A program made the position numbers and the translations under genes. Shown here one piece after another: positions 26,469 through 35,639 of a stretch of 62,159 bases of DNA (position 1 is the first letter of the stretch; each line of letters begins with the position of its first letter). The stretch is from Treponema sp. (lineage in GTDB: Bacteria > Spirochaetota > Spirochaetia > Treponematales > Treponemataceae), in contig JAILHV010000006.1 of assembly GCA_024695625.1 (NCBI GenBank), forward strand, positions 1-62,159, read 5' to 3'. A model generated the notes under the pieces. It saw nothing but the letters and a program-made list of their open reading frames with translations, had not been told where the DNA came from and ran no database searches.

Positions 26469-26506
26469 CAACAGTGGGACGGTTCTTATTGGACCGAGGG
26501 GATTAT

Positions 26507-27247
26507 ATGAAAAAACTCATTCTTGCTCTTGGCATGGCCTTGCTTTCTGTTTTGGCAGAACCGGTATTTTCTTCTGACTTTCTTTCATGCTTTAATTCTT
26601 CCAAATTCACAAAGGAGCAGATTCAAGACCTAAAGGAAGGAAAGGTCGTAATACGGAATCTAAAATCCCCGCTAGAAAGCGGCCTAAAGACCAGCAATAT
26701 CTACGCAAACAAATTCCTCAAAGAGCTAAAGGCAACCTCCCCCACCCACTTTGCCGAGATAATGCAGGTGCGCCCCTACAAGGGGAACGAAAACCTTATT
26801 GCCCAGCTTGCAAACCTTGTCACGGACATAAAGAGCTACAGGCAGATTCCCTACTACACGGAACGCCACGGTGCCTGGGCCGCCATGTTCACTAAGGCGG
26901 AAGTTGTATCCGTATCGCGGGGAAATTTGACCAGCGTTTACAATGCAGTATTTAGGATGCCTCCCTTTGCAGAATTTGATGCCCAAGTCTCCACAACGCA
27001 GATAGGCGACACCCTCTACTTTGCAACCAAAAACAAGGGAAAAATCGAGTACAAAATCTTTGATGCTGTTAAGCCTGAAAAAATGGAATGTGGGCTCGTT
27101 CTTTTTAGGGAAGGAGACTACTGGATTCTCTATGGGGCAGGAGCCGTAAAGACAAATGGCTCACCTTTCGTAAAAAAGCGCGTAAACAGGGCCTTTGTAA
27201 ACCGCATAAAGGACTTTAGCATGTATTTCATAAAGAAGCTGAACTAG
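26507..27247 (+). CDS. exported protein, treponemal DUF6675-like
   Basis: 246 residues from the ATG at 26507, which has GAGGGG 6 bases upstream; an upstream in-frame start at 26474 would precede the signal peptide and is rejected. Signal peptide MKKLILALGMALLSVLAEP is followed by a soluble domain with HFAEIMQVRPYKGNE, SYRQIPYYTERHG and a Gly-rich FREGDYWILYGAGAV. This resembles exported proteins common in treponemes that I associate with DUF6675, but that link is from memory. Probably periplasmic. Confidence 0.7.
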   Translation: MKKLILALGMALLSVLAEPVFSSDFLSCFNSSKFTKEQIQDLKEGKVVIRNLKSPLESGLKTSNIYANKFLKELKATSPTHFAEIMQVRPYKGNENLIAQLANLVTDIKSYRQIPYYTERHGAWAAMFTKAEVVSVSRGNLTSVYNAVFRMPPFAEFDAQVSTTQIGDTLYFATKNKGKIEYKIFDAVKPEKMECGLVLFREGDYWILYGAGAVKTNGSPFVKKRVNRAFVNRIKDFSMYFIKKLN

Positions 27248-27290
27248 ATGCAGTTAAAGGGCTGAATTCATCCATCTTGTAAAGGCAGGA

Positions 27291-27551
27291 TTAGCTTACA
27301 AGGGCAGATGCCTCAAGCTCCCGCTTGTTTTTTATTCTTAGCGTCAGTTCGCGGTTAACTATTTTTGTAAGCAAATCATGCTCGTCTTTAGTATTGGAAT
27401 TCTTGTAACACAAATCTTTTAGCAAATCAAATTCCTCATCGGAAAGCGATTCCTGGCCGTCCCAAAAGAAACGCCATGTAGCGGCAGTGTCCAATGCTTT
27501 GTAGGTTTCAACATTATCAACGCAAAGATTCATTGCTTCATCTTCGTACAT
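27291..27551 (-). CDS. small hypothetical acidic protein
   Basis: 86 residues, all-helical by composition (FDLLKDLCYKNSN, LTKIVNRELTLRIKNKRELE). RBS GGGGGA 6 bases before the ATG is good, which is the main support. No family recognised. It lies alone between an exported-protein gene and the chemotaxis operon. Confidence 0.55.
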   Translation of the reverse strand: MYEDEAMNLCVDNVETYKALDTAATWRFFWDGQESLSDEEFDLLKDLCYKNSNTKDEHDLLTKIVNRELTLRIKNKRELEASALVS

Positions 27552-27688
27552 ACAAATCCCCCACTCGTACCGAAAACTATGCAGACTAGGCAGCCGACAA
27601 AACCAAGGGAAAACCTAGTAATAAGAGTACTTAGGAATCCCATGCAAATTATCGGAAAATAAAACTGGTTAATATAGAATAATACACC

Positions 27689-27714
27689 TGTAAAAAATCC
27701 CACAATTTTTTACA
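27689..27714. repeat. perfect 10-bp inverted repeat
   Basis: TGTAAAAAAT (27689-27698) and ATTTTTTACA (27705-27714) with a six-base spacer. It lies upstream of the 86-residue gene and downstream of the che terminator; it could be an operator or a weak terminator. Confidence 0.5.
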
Positions 27715-27761
27715 AGGCAAGAGTATAATGAGTAAAATAACTTAAAAAATAAAAATTAAAG

Positions 27762-27801
27762 TCCACAGATTCAACAGAATTATCTGTATGTCATCTGTGG
27801 A
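27762..27801 (-). terminator. terminator of chemotaxis operon
   Basis: Outer stem TCCACAGAT / ATCTGTGGA (27762-27770 with 27793-27801) encloses an inner ACAGA / TCTGT stem. On the minus strand it is followed by a T-rich tract (CTTTAATTTTTATTTTTT). It lies about 20 bases beyond the cheY stop. Confidence 0.8.
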
Positions 27802-27819
27802 ATAAGCCATCACTAAAGC

Positions 27820-28254
27820 CTATTTGAGTGCAGAGCTGATTCTTTCAAGAACCTTCTTGCGGTCCAAAGGCTTTACGATATAGTTCTTTGCTCCGGCAAG
27901 AAGTGACTTCTTAACAAGCTCTTCCTTACCAAGTGCGCTGACCATAACAACACGGGCATTCTTGTCAAAAGCAACAATCTGCTCAAGTGCCGTAATACCG
28001 TCCATGCGTGGCATTGTAATGTCCATTGTTACCAAGTCAACATTCGGGCAAAGTTCCTTATATTTATCAACGCCTTCTTTACCATCCTGAGCTGTAGCAA
28101 CAATCTCGTAGCCATCGCTGCTCAAAATCTGAGTCAACTGCTTTGCAACGAACATTGAATCATCAACGACCAAAACACGGAATTTGCTTCCGTCGGCTTT
28201 AACACCCTCTGGCGGACGATCATTTATCTGCGCAAAATCATCTTTTGTTTTCAT
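27820..28254 (-). CDS. cheY: chemotaxis response regulator CheY
   Basis: 144 residues, a single receiver domain preceded by a 24-residue hydrophilic extension. Acidic pocket DD (31-32), phospho-acceptor D78 in VTMDITMP, and Lys in IVKPLDRKK. Phospho-CheY binds the flagellar switch to change rotation; in spirochaetes it coordinates the two periplasmic flagellar bundles. Last gene of cheA-cheW/R-cheX-cheY, 13 bases after cheX, with RBS AAGGAG. Terminator follows. Confidence 0.95.
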   Translation of the reverse strand: MKTKDDFAQINDRPPEGVKADGSKFRVLVVDDSMFVAKQLTQILSSDGYEIVATAQDGKEGVDKYKELCPNVDLVTMDITMPRMDGITALEQIVAFDKNARVVMVSALGKEELVKKSLLAGAKNYIVKPLDRKKVLERISSALK

Positions 28255-28267
28255 ACCTTTATGCTCC

Positions 28268-28759
28268 TTATGTACGTTCGCGGATAGCGACGTTGACTTC
28301 TATTTTTCCAAATTCAGTAATGAGCGGAACAATCAGAGCTTCAACATTCTCTTCATCTGCATTGCTACCACCCAATGCTGCAATTTCCATTTTTTCACCA
28401 GCAAAAAGAGCCGGAGGGGTAAGGTCAAACTTAAAACCAAGCTCGTGGAGTTTTGTAACAGCCTGAGCAGTAATTAAGTTTGCCAACTCGCTGATTGTAG
28501 CTTTTGCCAAATCATCGAAGTCCGGAAGCTTTTCTCCGTTCATACGGGAAGCTATTGCAAGAGCCGTATCATAAGTCATATCAAACAAGACACGGCCTTC
28601 AACATCACCGGCAAGACCTACCAGAGCAGCGACACCCATTACGGGCATTGCTGTTGACTTAAGATACAAATCGCCACGTTTTACGTCTGCATCACCCAAA
28701 ACTTCTTTCAGAACCCTGTATGAAGTTTCAACAAATGGGTTAATGTACTCTACTCTCAT
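28268..28759 (-). CDS. cheX: CheY-P phosphatase CheX
   Basis: 163 residues. The catalytic pair is in ISELANLITAQ: E91 and N94, the ExxN motif that attacks the CheY acyl phosphate in CheX/CheC/FliY. Starts MRVEYINPFVETSYRVL as treponemal and Borrelia CheX do. Role: terminates the CheY signal (spirochaetes lack CheZ). RBS GGGGGA. It lies between the cheW/R fusion and cheY. Confidence 0.93.
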   Translation of the reverse strand: MRVEYINPFVETSYRVLKEVLGDADVKRGDLYLKSTAMPVMGVAALVGLAGDVEGRVLFDMTYDTALAIASRMNGEKLPDFDDLAKATISELANLITAQAVTKLHELGFKFDLTPPALFAGEKMEIAALGGSNADEENVEALIVPLITEFGKIEVNVAIRERT

Positions 28760-28818
28760 TAAAATCCCCCTGCAGTTTTATTAACTAACCAGATTTATTC
28801 TAATATTATATTCTAATA

Positions 28819-30267
28819 TTACTTTGAATATAACGCAATAGAGCCGGACTGTTTTTTATTCCAACCCGGAATTGCTATATTCTCATTTTCACCAACTATT
28901 ATAACACCATTTCCCTTAACCTTCTCGCCAAAATCATCCAAAATTGATTTTTGTGATGCTTCCGGCAGGAAAGAGAATATGTCACGCGCAAAAACCAAAT
29001 CGATAGGAGGCAGATTGTTTGTATGAACACAATCGTGGTATTCAAACATAACCATATCCTTTATCTCTTTGGTAAAGGTATAGCTACCGCCAGATGTCTT
29101 GGTAACATAAGGCTGGTACCAGTCCGTACTTACCTCGCTGCTCAGCGTCATAAGCGGAGCATTCGAAACATTGAGCAAGTCAATGTCGTGCGCATAAATA
29201 CGTATATGTGCATTAGGATAACGTTTTTTTAGCAAACATGCAAGTGAGTAGGACTCAAAACCTTTGCCGCAACCAGGATTCCAGACTACAATGTTCTTTG
29301 CAGAATTTTCCGGCAGGGCCTTTGCAACTTCGCTGGCATAGGATTCGCTCCACCAGGTGCAGTTGTGCTTTGAATAGAAGGGCTTAAGGAATTCATCCGC
29401 ATCACTTTCGTTCTGAAGCTGGGTTTTTCCTTCACCCCGTTCCTTTTCCCACTGCTCGTAGCGGGACTTTACCCACTCTTCGTTTACAGCGGAAACATAG
29501 AACTTCTTAAGATTCTTGAGGGAATCATAGATAAAATTCAAGTCAACGGCTTTCTTTTCTTCTTTAGCCGGCTCATCCACCTTCTTTGAAGCAGATTTTT
29601 TGCCGGAAGCCTTTGGTTCAGCCTCAGCGAGCCTTGCTGCCTCTTCCCTTGCGGCAATTTCTGCAGCTGCGGCCTGCCTGTCTTCCATCTGTGCACGGGC
29701 AGTTTCCGCCAGAAGCCTTTCCTCTTCCGGTGTGCGGAGACCAAAAATCTTGTCTATGTCCAAAAGGACGTAGAGATGCCTCTGGGCTTCCACAACACCG
29801 CTTATGTACTTGATGTTTATGTCGCCAAAGAGCGGGTGTGGCGGCTGGATGGAGGACTTTTGTATGCCTACAACCTTGTCGATTACATCTACGACAACGC
29901 CGAAGAACTGTTCCCCAACCTGTACGATGAGCATGTTTTCAAGAACGTTGGAATCATGCTCAGGAACCTCTATATTAAAGAAAAGCCTAAGGTCAATTAT
30001 AGGAATAATTTCGCCACGGAGATTGTAAACGCCAAGAACAAAAGGAAGCGTGTTTGGCACGTAGGTAAAATTACCGGCCTTGGCAATTTCCTTTACCTTC
30101 ATAATGTCTATGGCATAGTCCTTGCCCGCGAGAGAAAAGCTTACCATCTTATAGTCAACAACGCTGGCATTCTTCTTCTCTTCTTCCAGTTCCTCCTGGG
30201 AAAGGCTCTGAACAGCGGCTTCTGTCGTGCTTGCAAGTATGTTAAGTTTATCTTGTATAGTTCCCAT
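28819..30267 (-). CDS. cheW: CheW coupling domain fused to CheR-like methyltransferase domain
   Basis: 482 residues. CheW domain at about 35-190 (VDYKMVSFSLAGKDYAIDI, then NTLPFVLGVYNLRGEIIPIIDL in pieces), an Ala/Glu/Lys-rich linker (about 190-235), then a CheR-like domain (about 240-482) with NPGCGKGFESYSLACLL as the SAM-loop equivalent and VFARDIFSFLPEASQ. The fusion links receptor-kinase coupling with a methyltransferase fold. The SAM loop differs from classic CheR (GCSTGEE-type), so catalytic activity is uncertain. The same fusion is known in other treponemes. It follows cheA by 4 bases. Confidence 0.9.
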   Translation of the reverse strand: MGTIQDKLNILASTTEAAVQSLSQEELEEEKKNASVVDYKMVSFSLAGKDYAIDIMKVKEIAKAGNFTYVPNTLPFVLGVYNLRGEIIPIIDLRLFFNIEVPEHDSNVLENMLIVQVGEQFFGVVVDVIDKVVGIQKSSIQPPHPLFGDINIKYISGVVEAQRHLYVLLDIDKIFGLRTPEEERLLAETARAQMEDRQAAAAEIAAREEAARLAEAEPKASGKKSASKKVDEPAKEEKKAVDLNFIYDSLKNLKKFYVSAVNEEWVKSRYEQWEKERGEGKTQLQNESDADEFLKPFYSKHNCTWWSESYASEVAKALPENSAKNIVVWNPGCGKGFESYSLACLLKKRYPNAHIRIYAHDIDLLNVSNAPLMTLSSEVSTDWYQPYVTKTSGGSYTFTKEIKDMVMFEYHDCVHTNNLPPIDLVFARDIFSFLPEASQKSILDDFGEKVKGNGVIIVGENENIAIPGWNKKQSGSIALYSK

Positions 30268-30271
30268 CTGC

Positions 30272-32701
30272 CTACCCTCTGACTGCGCCCTTCAAGGCTG
30301 ACTCTTCGCGAGATTTCTGTGCACTGATTTCTTGCTTTACGCCAAGTTCCAAAAGTTGGTTCACGTCTATGATAAGAGAAACCGAACCGTCACCAAGGAT
30401 TGAGGCACCAGCAATGCCCGGCGATGTCGTAAACTGGTCGCGCAAAGGCTTGATTACGACGTCTTCCTCACCGATAAGGGCATCAACCATAACACCTATC
30501 TTCTTTTCCTGTGAACCGACTATTACGATAAAGCAGTATTCGCTTTCCACCGCGTCCTTGATATTAAAGAGGCGGTCAAGCCTAAGGATTGAAATAACTT
30601 CATTGCGCACGTTGAGCACTTCGTAGTTATCAATCGTATTGATACTGTCACGCTTTACACGCTGGCTTTCTATAACATTTGTAATCGGGATAGAGTATAC
30701 CTCTTTTCCGACACGAATCAAAAGACCCTGGATAATGGCCAAAGTGAGCGGAAGCCTGATGCTGAATTTTGAACCCTTGTGGCGCTCGCTGGTAACAGTA
30801 ATGGTACCCTTGAGTTTTTCCACCATAGTCTTGACAACATCCAAGCCTACTCCGCGGCCAGAAACATTGCTTATCTTGTCGCTGGTAGAGAATCCCGGAA
30901 GGAATATAAGGTTAAAGGCATCCTGGTCAGACATAACCTTGTTGGGGCTAATAAGACCCTTTTTGATTGCCTTTTCGCGAACCTTTTCCACTTCTATACC
31001 CTGACCGTCGTCAATTATGTCGATTACGATGGTATTTCCTTCGTTTGCAGCCTTGAGTATAAGCTTACCAGTCTCGTCCTTGCCGTGTGCCTTGCGCTCT
31101 TCAGGAGTCTCAATGCCGTGGTCAACAGAGTTGCGGACACAGTGCATGATTGGGTCAAGCAGGTCGTCTACAACAGTCTTGTCAAGTTCTGTGTCTTCAC
31201 CTTCTATTACAAGGTTAACCTTACGTCCAAGATCGCGGCTCAAGTCACGAACAACGCGCGGGAAGCGGTTGAATATGGTGCCAATCGGAACCATGCGGAT
31301 TTTCATTACGCCTTCCTGGAGCTCGCTGGAAATGCGGCCCAAGTTCTGCGTTGTTGAGCGGTATTTGCTTGCCGTAAGCTTTATGTCGTTTTCAAAGGCA
31401 TCGAACAATGTGGACATGCCCTGGTAGATGTCGCTTATCTTCTGGCGGATTTCCTTCTGGGATGCTCCTGCTTCAATCTGCTGGAGAATCTTGGGGATTT
31501 CTTCCATAATATGATGCTGCTTTTCCTTGTAGCCGGAGTTAAGCCCCTGAAGCATTACCTGCAGGTCTGCAAGGTGAAGACCCAGCTGGTTAAAGGCAGC
31601 CTTTGTAATAACGGTTTCGCTGACCAGGTTCATAAGGTTGTCTACGCGCTTGCTGTCCACGCGGAGTATTGAGCCGGTCTGGGCAACACCATGGCCTGAT
31701 GCCTGCTGGGCAGACTTTTTTGCCTGCTGGAGGTTTGCCTGGGTTGCTGGTGCTGACGTGGAAACTTCTTCTTTTTGCTCCACAACAGCTTCTTCCTTTT
31801 CTTCTTCCACTTCCTCTTCCTTTTGCACGGGAGCAGGTGCTGCTGCGGGTGCAGGGGCCGCTTCTGCCTCCAGAGGATGAGCGTCAGCCGCAAGCGTAAC
31901 GTCATCGAGGAAGGCTGTATCTTCCAATGCAGAGCCGTCTGATTCGGTTGCAACATAGTACACGACCTGCGGATGGAATTCATCTTCGTAGAGAGCCTCA
32001 AAGTCCGGGACAGTCTTTAAAACAGTACCGCAGTTCTTGAGGGCAGCAAAAACCTGAATTCCGCCGACGCTGTTCATGGGATTTGATTCATCAAAAGTAA
32101 CGTTTACGTACCAGAGCTTGCTTCCCTGGGGGCAAGCCTGCTTCAGTTCGTTGAATTCGTTTTCTGAAAGCGGCTTTACCGGTGGCATTCCGTTGTCTGC
32201 TGCCGGAGCCGCCTGTTTTGCAGGTGCACTCTTTGCCGCAGCAGGCTTTGGTGCGCCAACCATGCCGGAGGGAACGCTTACGGGTGCCTTTTTCTTGCCC
32301 GTCTTCTGCGGGATAAAGGACTTAATCTTATTTACTATTTCTGAAACGTCTTCCTGGTAGATGGAACCGCTGCTTCTTGCGTCCAGCATAGCCTTTATTG
32401 TGTCCAGAGAAGAAAGAAGCGTGTCTACGATTGGCCCTGTTACCTGAACCACATTGCTGCGGAGGGCATCAAGGAGGTCTTCCACGTCGTGGCAGAAGGA
32501 AGAAAGCTCTGTCATTTCTACTGTGGCAGAACCGCCCTTTAATGTATGAGCCGCACGGAAAATTTCATCTATTGCATCGTGGTTTGAAGGGTCATTTTCT
32601 ATAACAAGAATGTTGCTTTCCAAAGTCTCGTACTGCTGTTCTGCTTCAGAAAAGAAATCTTTGAGAAGTTCCTCATTATTCGCGTCAAGATAATCACTCA
32701 T
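30272..32701 (-). CDS. cheA: chemotaxis histidine kinase CheA
   Basis: 809 residues. P1 domain with phospho-His H52 (AAHTLKGGS), a P2-like region (about 190-265), an acidic Ala/Glu/Pro-rich linker (about 265-320), P3 dimerisation, P4 ATPase with N box (NSVDHGIETPEERK), G1 (DDGQGIE) and G2 (SGRGVGLDVV), and a C-terminal P5 CheW-like domain (about 670-800). Receives input from chemoreceptors and phosphorylates CheY. First gene of the operon. The ATG lacks a close Shine-Dalgarno; the nearest AGAGG is 14 bases away and lies inside the promoter spacer, so the mRNA is probably leaderless. Confidence 0.96.
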   Translation of the reverse strand: MSDYLDANNEELLKDFFSEAEQQYETLESNILVIENDPSNHDAIDEIFRAAHTLKGGSATVEMTELSSFCHDVEDLLDALRSNVVQVTGPIVDTLLSSLDTIKAMLDARSSGSIYQEDVSEIVNKIKSFIPQKTGKKKAPVSVPSGMVGAPKPAAAKSAPAKQAAPAADNGMPPVKPLSENEFNELKQACPQGSKLWYVNVTFDESNPMNSVGGIQVFAALKNCGTVLKTVPDFEALYEDEFHPQVVYYVATESDGSALEDTAFLDDVTLAADAHPLEAEAAPAPAAAPAPVQKEEEVEEEKEEAVVEQKEEVSTSAPATQANLQQAKKSAQQASGHGVAQTGSILRVDSKRVDNLMNLVSETVITKAAFNQLGLHLADLQVMLQGLNSGYKEKQHHIMEEIPKILQQIEAGASQKEIRQKISDIYQGMSTLFDAFENDIKLTASKYRSTTQNLGRISSELQEGVMKIRMVPIGTIFNRFPRVVRDLSRDLGRKVNLVIEGEDTELDKTVVDDLLDPIMHCVRNSVDHGIETPEERKAHGKDETGKLILKAANEGNTIVIDIIDDGQGIEVEKVREKAIKKGLISPNKVMSDQDAFNLIFLPGFSTSDKISNVSGRGVGLDVVKTMVEKLKGTITVTSERHKGSKFSIRLPLTLAIIQGLLIRVGKEVYSIPITNVIESQRVKRDSINTIDNYEVLNVRNEVISILRLDRLFNIKDAVESEYCFIVIVGSQEKKIGVMVDALIGEEDVVIKPLRDQFTTSPGIAGASILGDGSVSLIIDVNQLLELGVKQEISAQKSREESALKGAVRG

Positions 32702-32708
32702 ATTATCT

Positions 32709-32736
32709 ATTTTAACCTCTTACAAACATAAGTCAA
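32709..32736 (-). promoter_or_regulatory. che operon promoter, predicted leaderless
   Basis: Minus strand: TTGACT (32736-32731), 16-base spacer, TAAAAT (32714-32709), AGATAAT, then the cheA ATG at 32701. A second TTGACT overlaps five bases further upstream. Confidence 0.65.
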
Positions 32737-32890
32737 GTCAAAACGACTGATTTTTGCAACTTTTTTAATCTTAATTTATTATAGGGCATTATTTGAAAAA
32801 ATTCCAGTTAAAAGTAAAGATTTTTTTTCAGCACAAAGGAAGAGCTTCCATAATAATGCTTTTATTCACATTTTAAAATACCGATAAATC

Positions 32891-32931
32891 AAGAAATGAG
32901 TGGGCTGTTGTTTTTTAGGCTCATATTTCTT
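32891..32931 (+). promoter_or_regulatory. 5' leader hairpin of putative outer membrane protein gene
   Basis: AAGAAATGAG (32891-32900) pairs with CTCATATTTCTT (32920-32931) with a two-base bulge; inside, TGGGC can partly pair with GGCTC. The hairpin ends 4 bases before the GGAG ribosome binding site of the gene at 32946, so it could affect translation. Confidence 0.45.
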
Positions 32932-32945
32932 TCTTGGAGTTCCTA

Positions 32946-34250
32946 ATGAAAAAGAAGTTTATTCTATTATATTTGGCTTTATTTTTGTGTGCGGCACTTT
33001 CTGCAGTGGAACAGGCAGCTTTTAGCGGCTATCTGGGACTTTTAGGCGAAATGCCGGCAAAGAAAGAGCTTTACACCGAGGGCTTTGCGGCCGGTCAGCT
33101 TGATTTTGGCGGAAAATTCATTTTCAGGGGCGAAATTCAGCTGGAAACAGACGACCTTCTGGAGACAAGTCCGCTCAAGAAAAAGGAATCGGCGAATTCC
33201 CTGCTTAACCTGAATGAACTTTCTGCAACATACAAGTACAACCACACGGCTTCAACACATTTTTTCAGCGCATACCTAGGCAATTTTGTTGGTGCCGGGT
33301 CTGACATTTTTTTGCAGAGGCAGTTTGGAATCCAGAGCATAGCATCCCCCCTCACAGAGACATACAAGGGGCTTGCAAGTTCCCCCTTCAATGAGCTGTA
33401 TGGCGCGGGAATTGCCTACACGGTAAAGTTTGCATCCCCCCTTGCGGCTGGCGTTTACCTTACGATGAACCGCGAAAACAGCACTGATGAAGAAGAAGAA
33501 AAAAAGGCTCTATGGACAAGCCTGCGCTTTGCGGGTTCCTATCCAAACGTTACTTTTGACATCACGGGTGGAATCAACCTGCCGCTTGAAAAGGAATCCA
33601 AATCAGGAGACAAGGTAATTTTCCTTGTAAGATACGTTCTTTTGGACGGCGGCGTGAACCTTCTTGTTGGAAACCGCTACACTACTTCATTTTTCCTTCA
33701 GACCGGAGTTAAGGGCATAAAGATAGACTCTGACGACCTGAGCAAAAACGACATAGACAAGGGACTTGCCTACCTTTTGGGCGAGCTAAGGATGGTTCTT
33801 CCCGTGGCACAGCTAAACTGCACCCTCTTTAGCATTCCAGACGAATACCTTAGCGAGATGGTTTTCTTTAGGCACCAGGCGATTGAAGCTGCCGAGCGTT
33901 CATTTACGGACCCAAGAACAAAAAGCGGCTCGGCTTCCACCCTGGGATTTGACGCAAACCTCTTTACCGAGCACCTTTACCTTGCAGACCGCCCAATGTC
34001 AGCGGGAGCACACTTTACCGTAACGGCTTCCGGCTGGGGACTTTTTGATGCAATGGAAGACATTAAAAAGAAGAAGAATGAGTTCAAGAAATGCGACAAG
34101 ACCTTTGTCCTTTCTCCATACATAAGCGCTCCGCTTCTTAACGGAAAGCTTACAGGCATGGCATCCTTTAACCTATCGGCCTTTAACGACAAGGACAAGG
34201 AAAAAAAGGACGCATTCCGCTTTATGCTGGGCTACAAGGCTCAGCTGTAA
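32946..34250 (+). CDS. putative outer membrane beta-barrel protein
   Basis: 434 residues from the ATG at 32946 (GGAG 8 bases upstream); a TTG four codons earlier is less likely. Signal peptide MKKKFILLYLALFLCAALSA. The rest alternates short amphipathic strands with turns (GAGIAYTVKFASPLAAGVYL, VTFDITGGINLPLE), and the C terminus ends in an aromatic-poor FRFMLGYKAQL strand. This is the pattern of treponemal barrel or porin-like proteins. The final residue is Leu, not Phe. No name is assigned. Confidence 0.68.
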   Translation: MKKKFILLYLALFLCAALSAVEQAAFSGYLGLLGEMPAKKELYTEGFAAGQLDFGGKFIFRGEIQLETDDLLETSPLKKKESANSLLNLNELSATYKYNHTASTHFFSAYLGNFVGAGSDIFLQRQFGIQSIASPLTETYKGLASSPFNELYGAGIAYTVKFASPLAAGVYLTMNRENSTDEEEEKKALWTSLRFAGSYPNVTFDITGGINLPLEKESKSGDKVIFLVRYVLLDGGVNLLVGNRYTTSFFLQTGVKGIKIDSDDLSKNDIDKGLAYLLGELRMVLPVAQLNCTLFSIPDEYLSEMVFFRHQAIEAAERSFTDPRTKSGSASTLGFDANLFTEHLYLADRPMSAGAHFTVTASGWGLFDAMEDIKKKKNEFKKCDKTFVLSPYISAPLLNGKLTGMASFNLSAFNDKDKEKKDAFRFMLGYKAQL

Positions 34251-34309
34251 AATAAGGCAGACAAGCTTTTCTACCCTTGCATTTACAAATCTGCCTGTAG
34301 GAAAAGACT

Positions 34310-34999
34310 ATGAATAAAGATTGGTCGGACAAAAACAAGGAAATACAGGCACTTTTGGCAAAAGAAGCCACTTTTTGCAAAGCCACCGACAAGCTGATTG
34401 AATTTAGAGAAGAATTGTTCCGCCAGATAGGTCAGCTTATAGAAGATTGTCCAAATGAAGCTTTTTACCTTATGCCTTTTGCATCCAGCAAGGGATACCA
34501 CAGCAAGACGCTCGCCTATTCAATTTGGCATATATTCAGGATAGAAGACATTGTGGCCCACGAGATGATTGCAGATGACGGGCAGGTACTTTTTAGGGAT
34601 GGCCATCTTAATGCAGTTGCTTCCCCAATCATTACGACAGGGAATGAACTTGAAGGCAAAGAAATAGAGGAGTTTTCCAAGAAGCTGAACCTAGAGGAAC
34701 TCTATCGTTATGCAAAGGCCGTAAAAGAATCAAGCGACCGCATTCTTTTGCAATTGCAGTACAAAGATTTAAAGATAAAGTATGGAAAAGAAACAAAAGA
34801 AAAGCTGATAAAAAGCAAATGTGTTAGCAAGGATGAAAAGGCATTCTGGCTGATTGATTACTGGTGCGGCAAAAATGTAAAAGGACTCCTTCAGATGCCA
34901 TTTTCCAGGCACTGGATTATGCACATTGAGGCCATGCTTCGCATTAAGGACAGGCTTTGTAAGGTTCAGGCAAAATCAATGGAAAAGAAAAGCAAATGA
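34310..34999 (+). CDS. DinB-like four-helix metal-binding protein
   Basis: 229 residues. His residues in HSKTLAYSIWHIFRIED, VAHEM and RHWIMHIEAM are spaced as the metal ligands of DinB/YfiT-fold proteins, a superfamily that includes thiol-S-transferases and damage-inducible proteins of unknown role. It overlaps the downstream methyltransferase gene by 4 bases (ATGA), so the two are translationally coupled and probably act together. RBS AGGAAA. Confidence 0.78.
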   Translation: MNKDWSDKNKEIQALLAKEATFCKATDKLIEFREELFRQIGQLIEDCPNEAFYLMPFASSKGYHSKTLAYSIWHIFRIEDIVAHEMIADDGQVLFRDGHLNAVASPIITTGNELEGKEIEEFSKKLNLEELYRYAKAVKESSDRILLQLQYKDLKIKYGKETKEKLIKSKCVSKDEKAFWLIDYWCGKNVKGLLQMPFSRHWIMHIEAMLRIKDRLCKVQAKSMEKKSK

Positions 35000-35616
35000 G
35001 TAAATTTTCGGAATACATAGGAAGCCAGTTTGGCAACCCCCACGGTCTTGTTGGAAGCATCTGCTGCCTAATCATGAACATAATCAACAAGGCAATGTAC
35101 AAGAGGACAGTTGCGCTTATTGAATCTGGAGCAGATGACAGGGTTTTGGACATAGGCTACGGAAACGGCTATCTCTTAAAGTACTTATACAGAAAAACAA
35201 AATCCCAGCTCTACGGAATTGACATTTCTGAAGACATGCTAAAAAAAGCAAGCAGAAAAAACAGGGAAGCTGCAAGGCAGGGAAAACTCCATTTGCAGAC
35301 CGGCGACTGCTGTGCCCTTTCTTACGAGGATAATTTTTTTACTGCCGTCACTTCAATCAATACGGTATACTTTTGGCAGGACACAGTAAAAGGCCTTTCG
35401 GAAATCAAAAGGGTGCTAAAGCCGGGCTGCTCATTCTACAATGTAGTTTACACAAAGGAATTTCTTGATGCCTTGTCTTATACAAACAAGGGCTTTAAGA
35501 AATTTGAGAGTGCTCAGCTTGTAAGCCTTGGAAAAGAAGCCGGTTTTGAGAATGCAGAGGTAAAGGACATTGTAAAGGGAAAAAGCTTTGTAGTGATTTA
35601 TACAAAGAATTTTTGA
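34996..35616 (+). CDS. class I SAM-dependent methyltransferase
   Basis: 206 residues. SAM-binding motif I is VLDIGYGNGYLLKYL (about residues 45-60), then YGIDISEDML and a motif IV region AVTSINTVYFWQD. This is the UbiE/Methyltransf_11 type acting on small molecules; substrate unknown. The start overlaps the DinB-like gene stop by 4 bases. Confidence 0.88.
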   Translation: MSKFSEYIGSQFGNPHGLVGSICCLIMNIINKAMYKRTVALIESGADDRVLDIGYGNGYLLKYLYRKTKSQLYGIDISEDMLKKASRKNREAARQGKLHLQTGDCCALSYEDNFFTAVTSINTVYFWQDTVKGLSEIKRVLKPGCSFYNVVYTKEFLDALSYTNKGFKKFESAQLVSLGKEAGFENAEVKDIVKGKSFVVIYTKNF

Positions 35617-35639
35617 CCGGGCCTTTTACACCTTAACTT

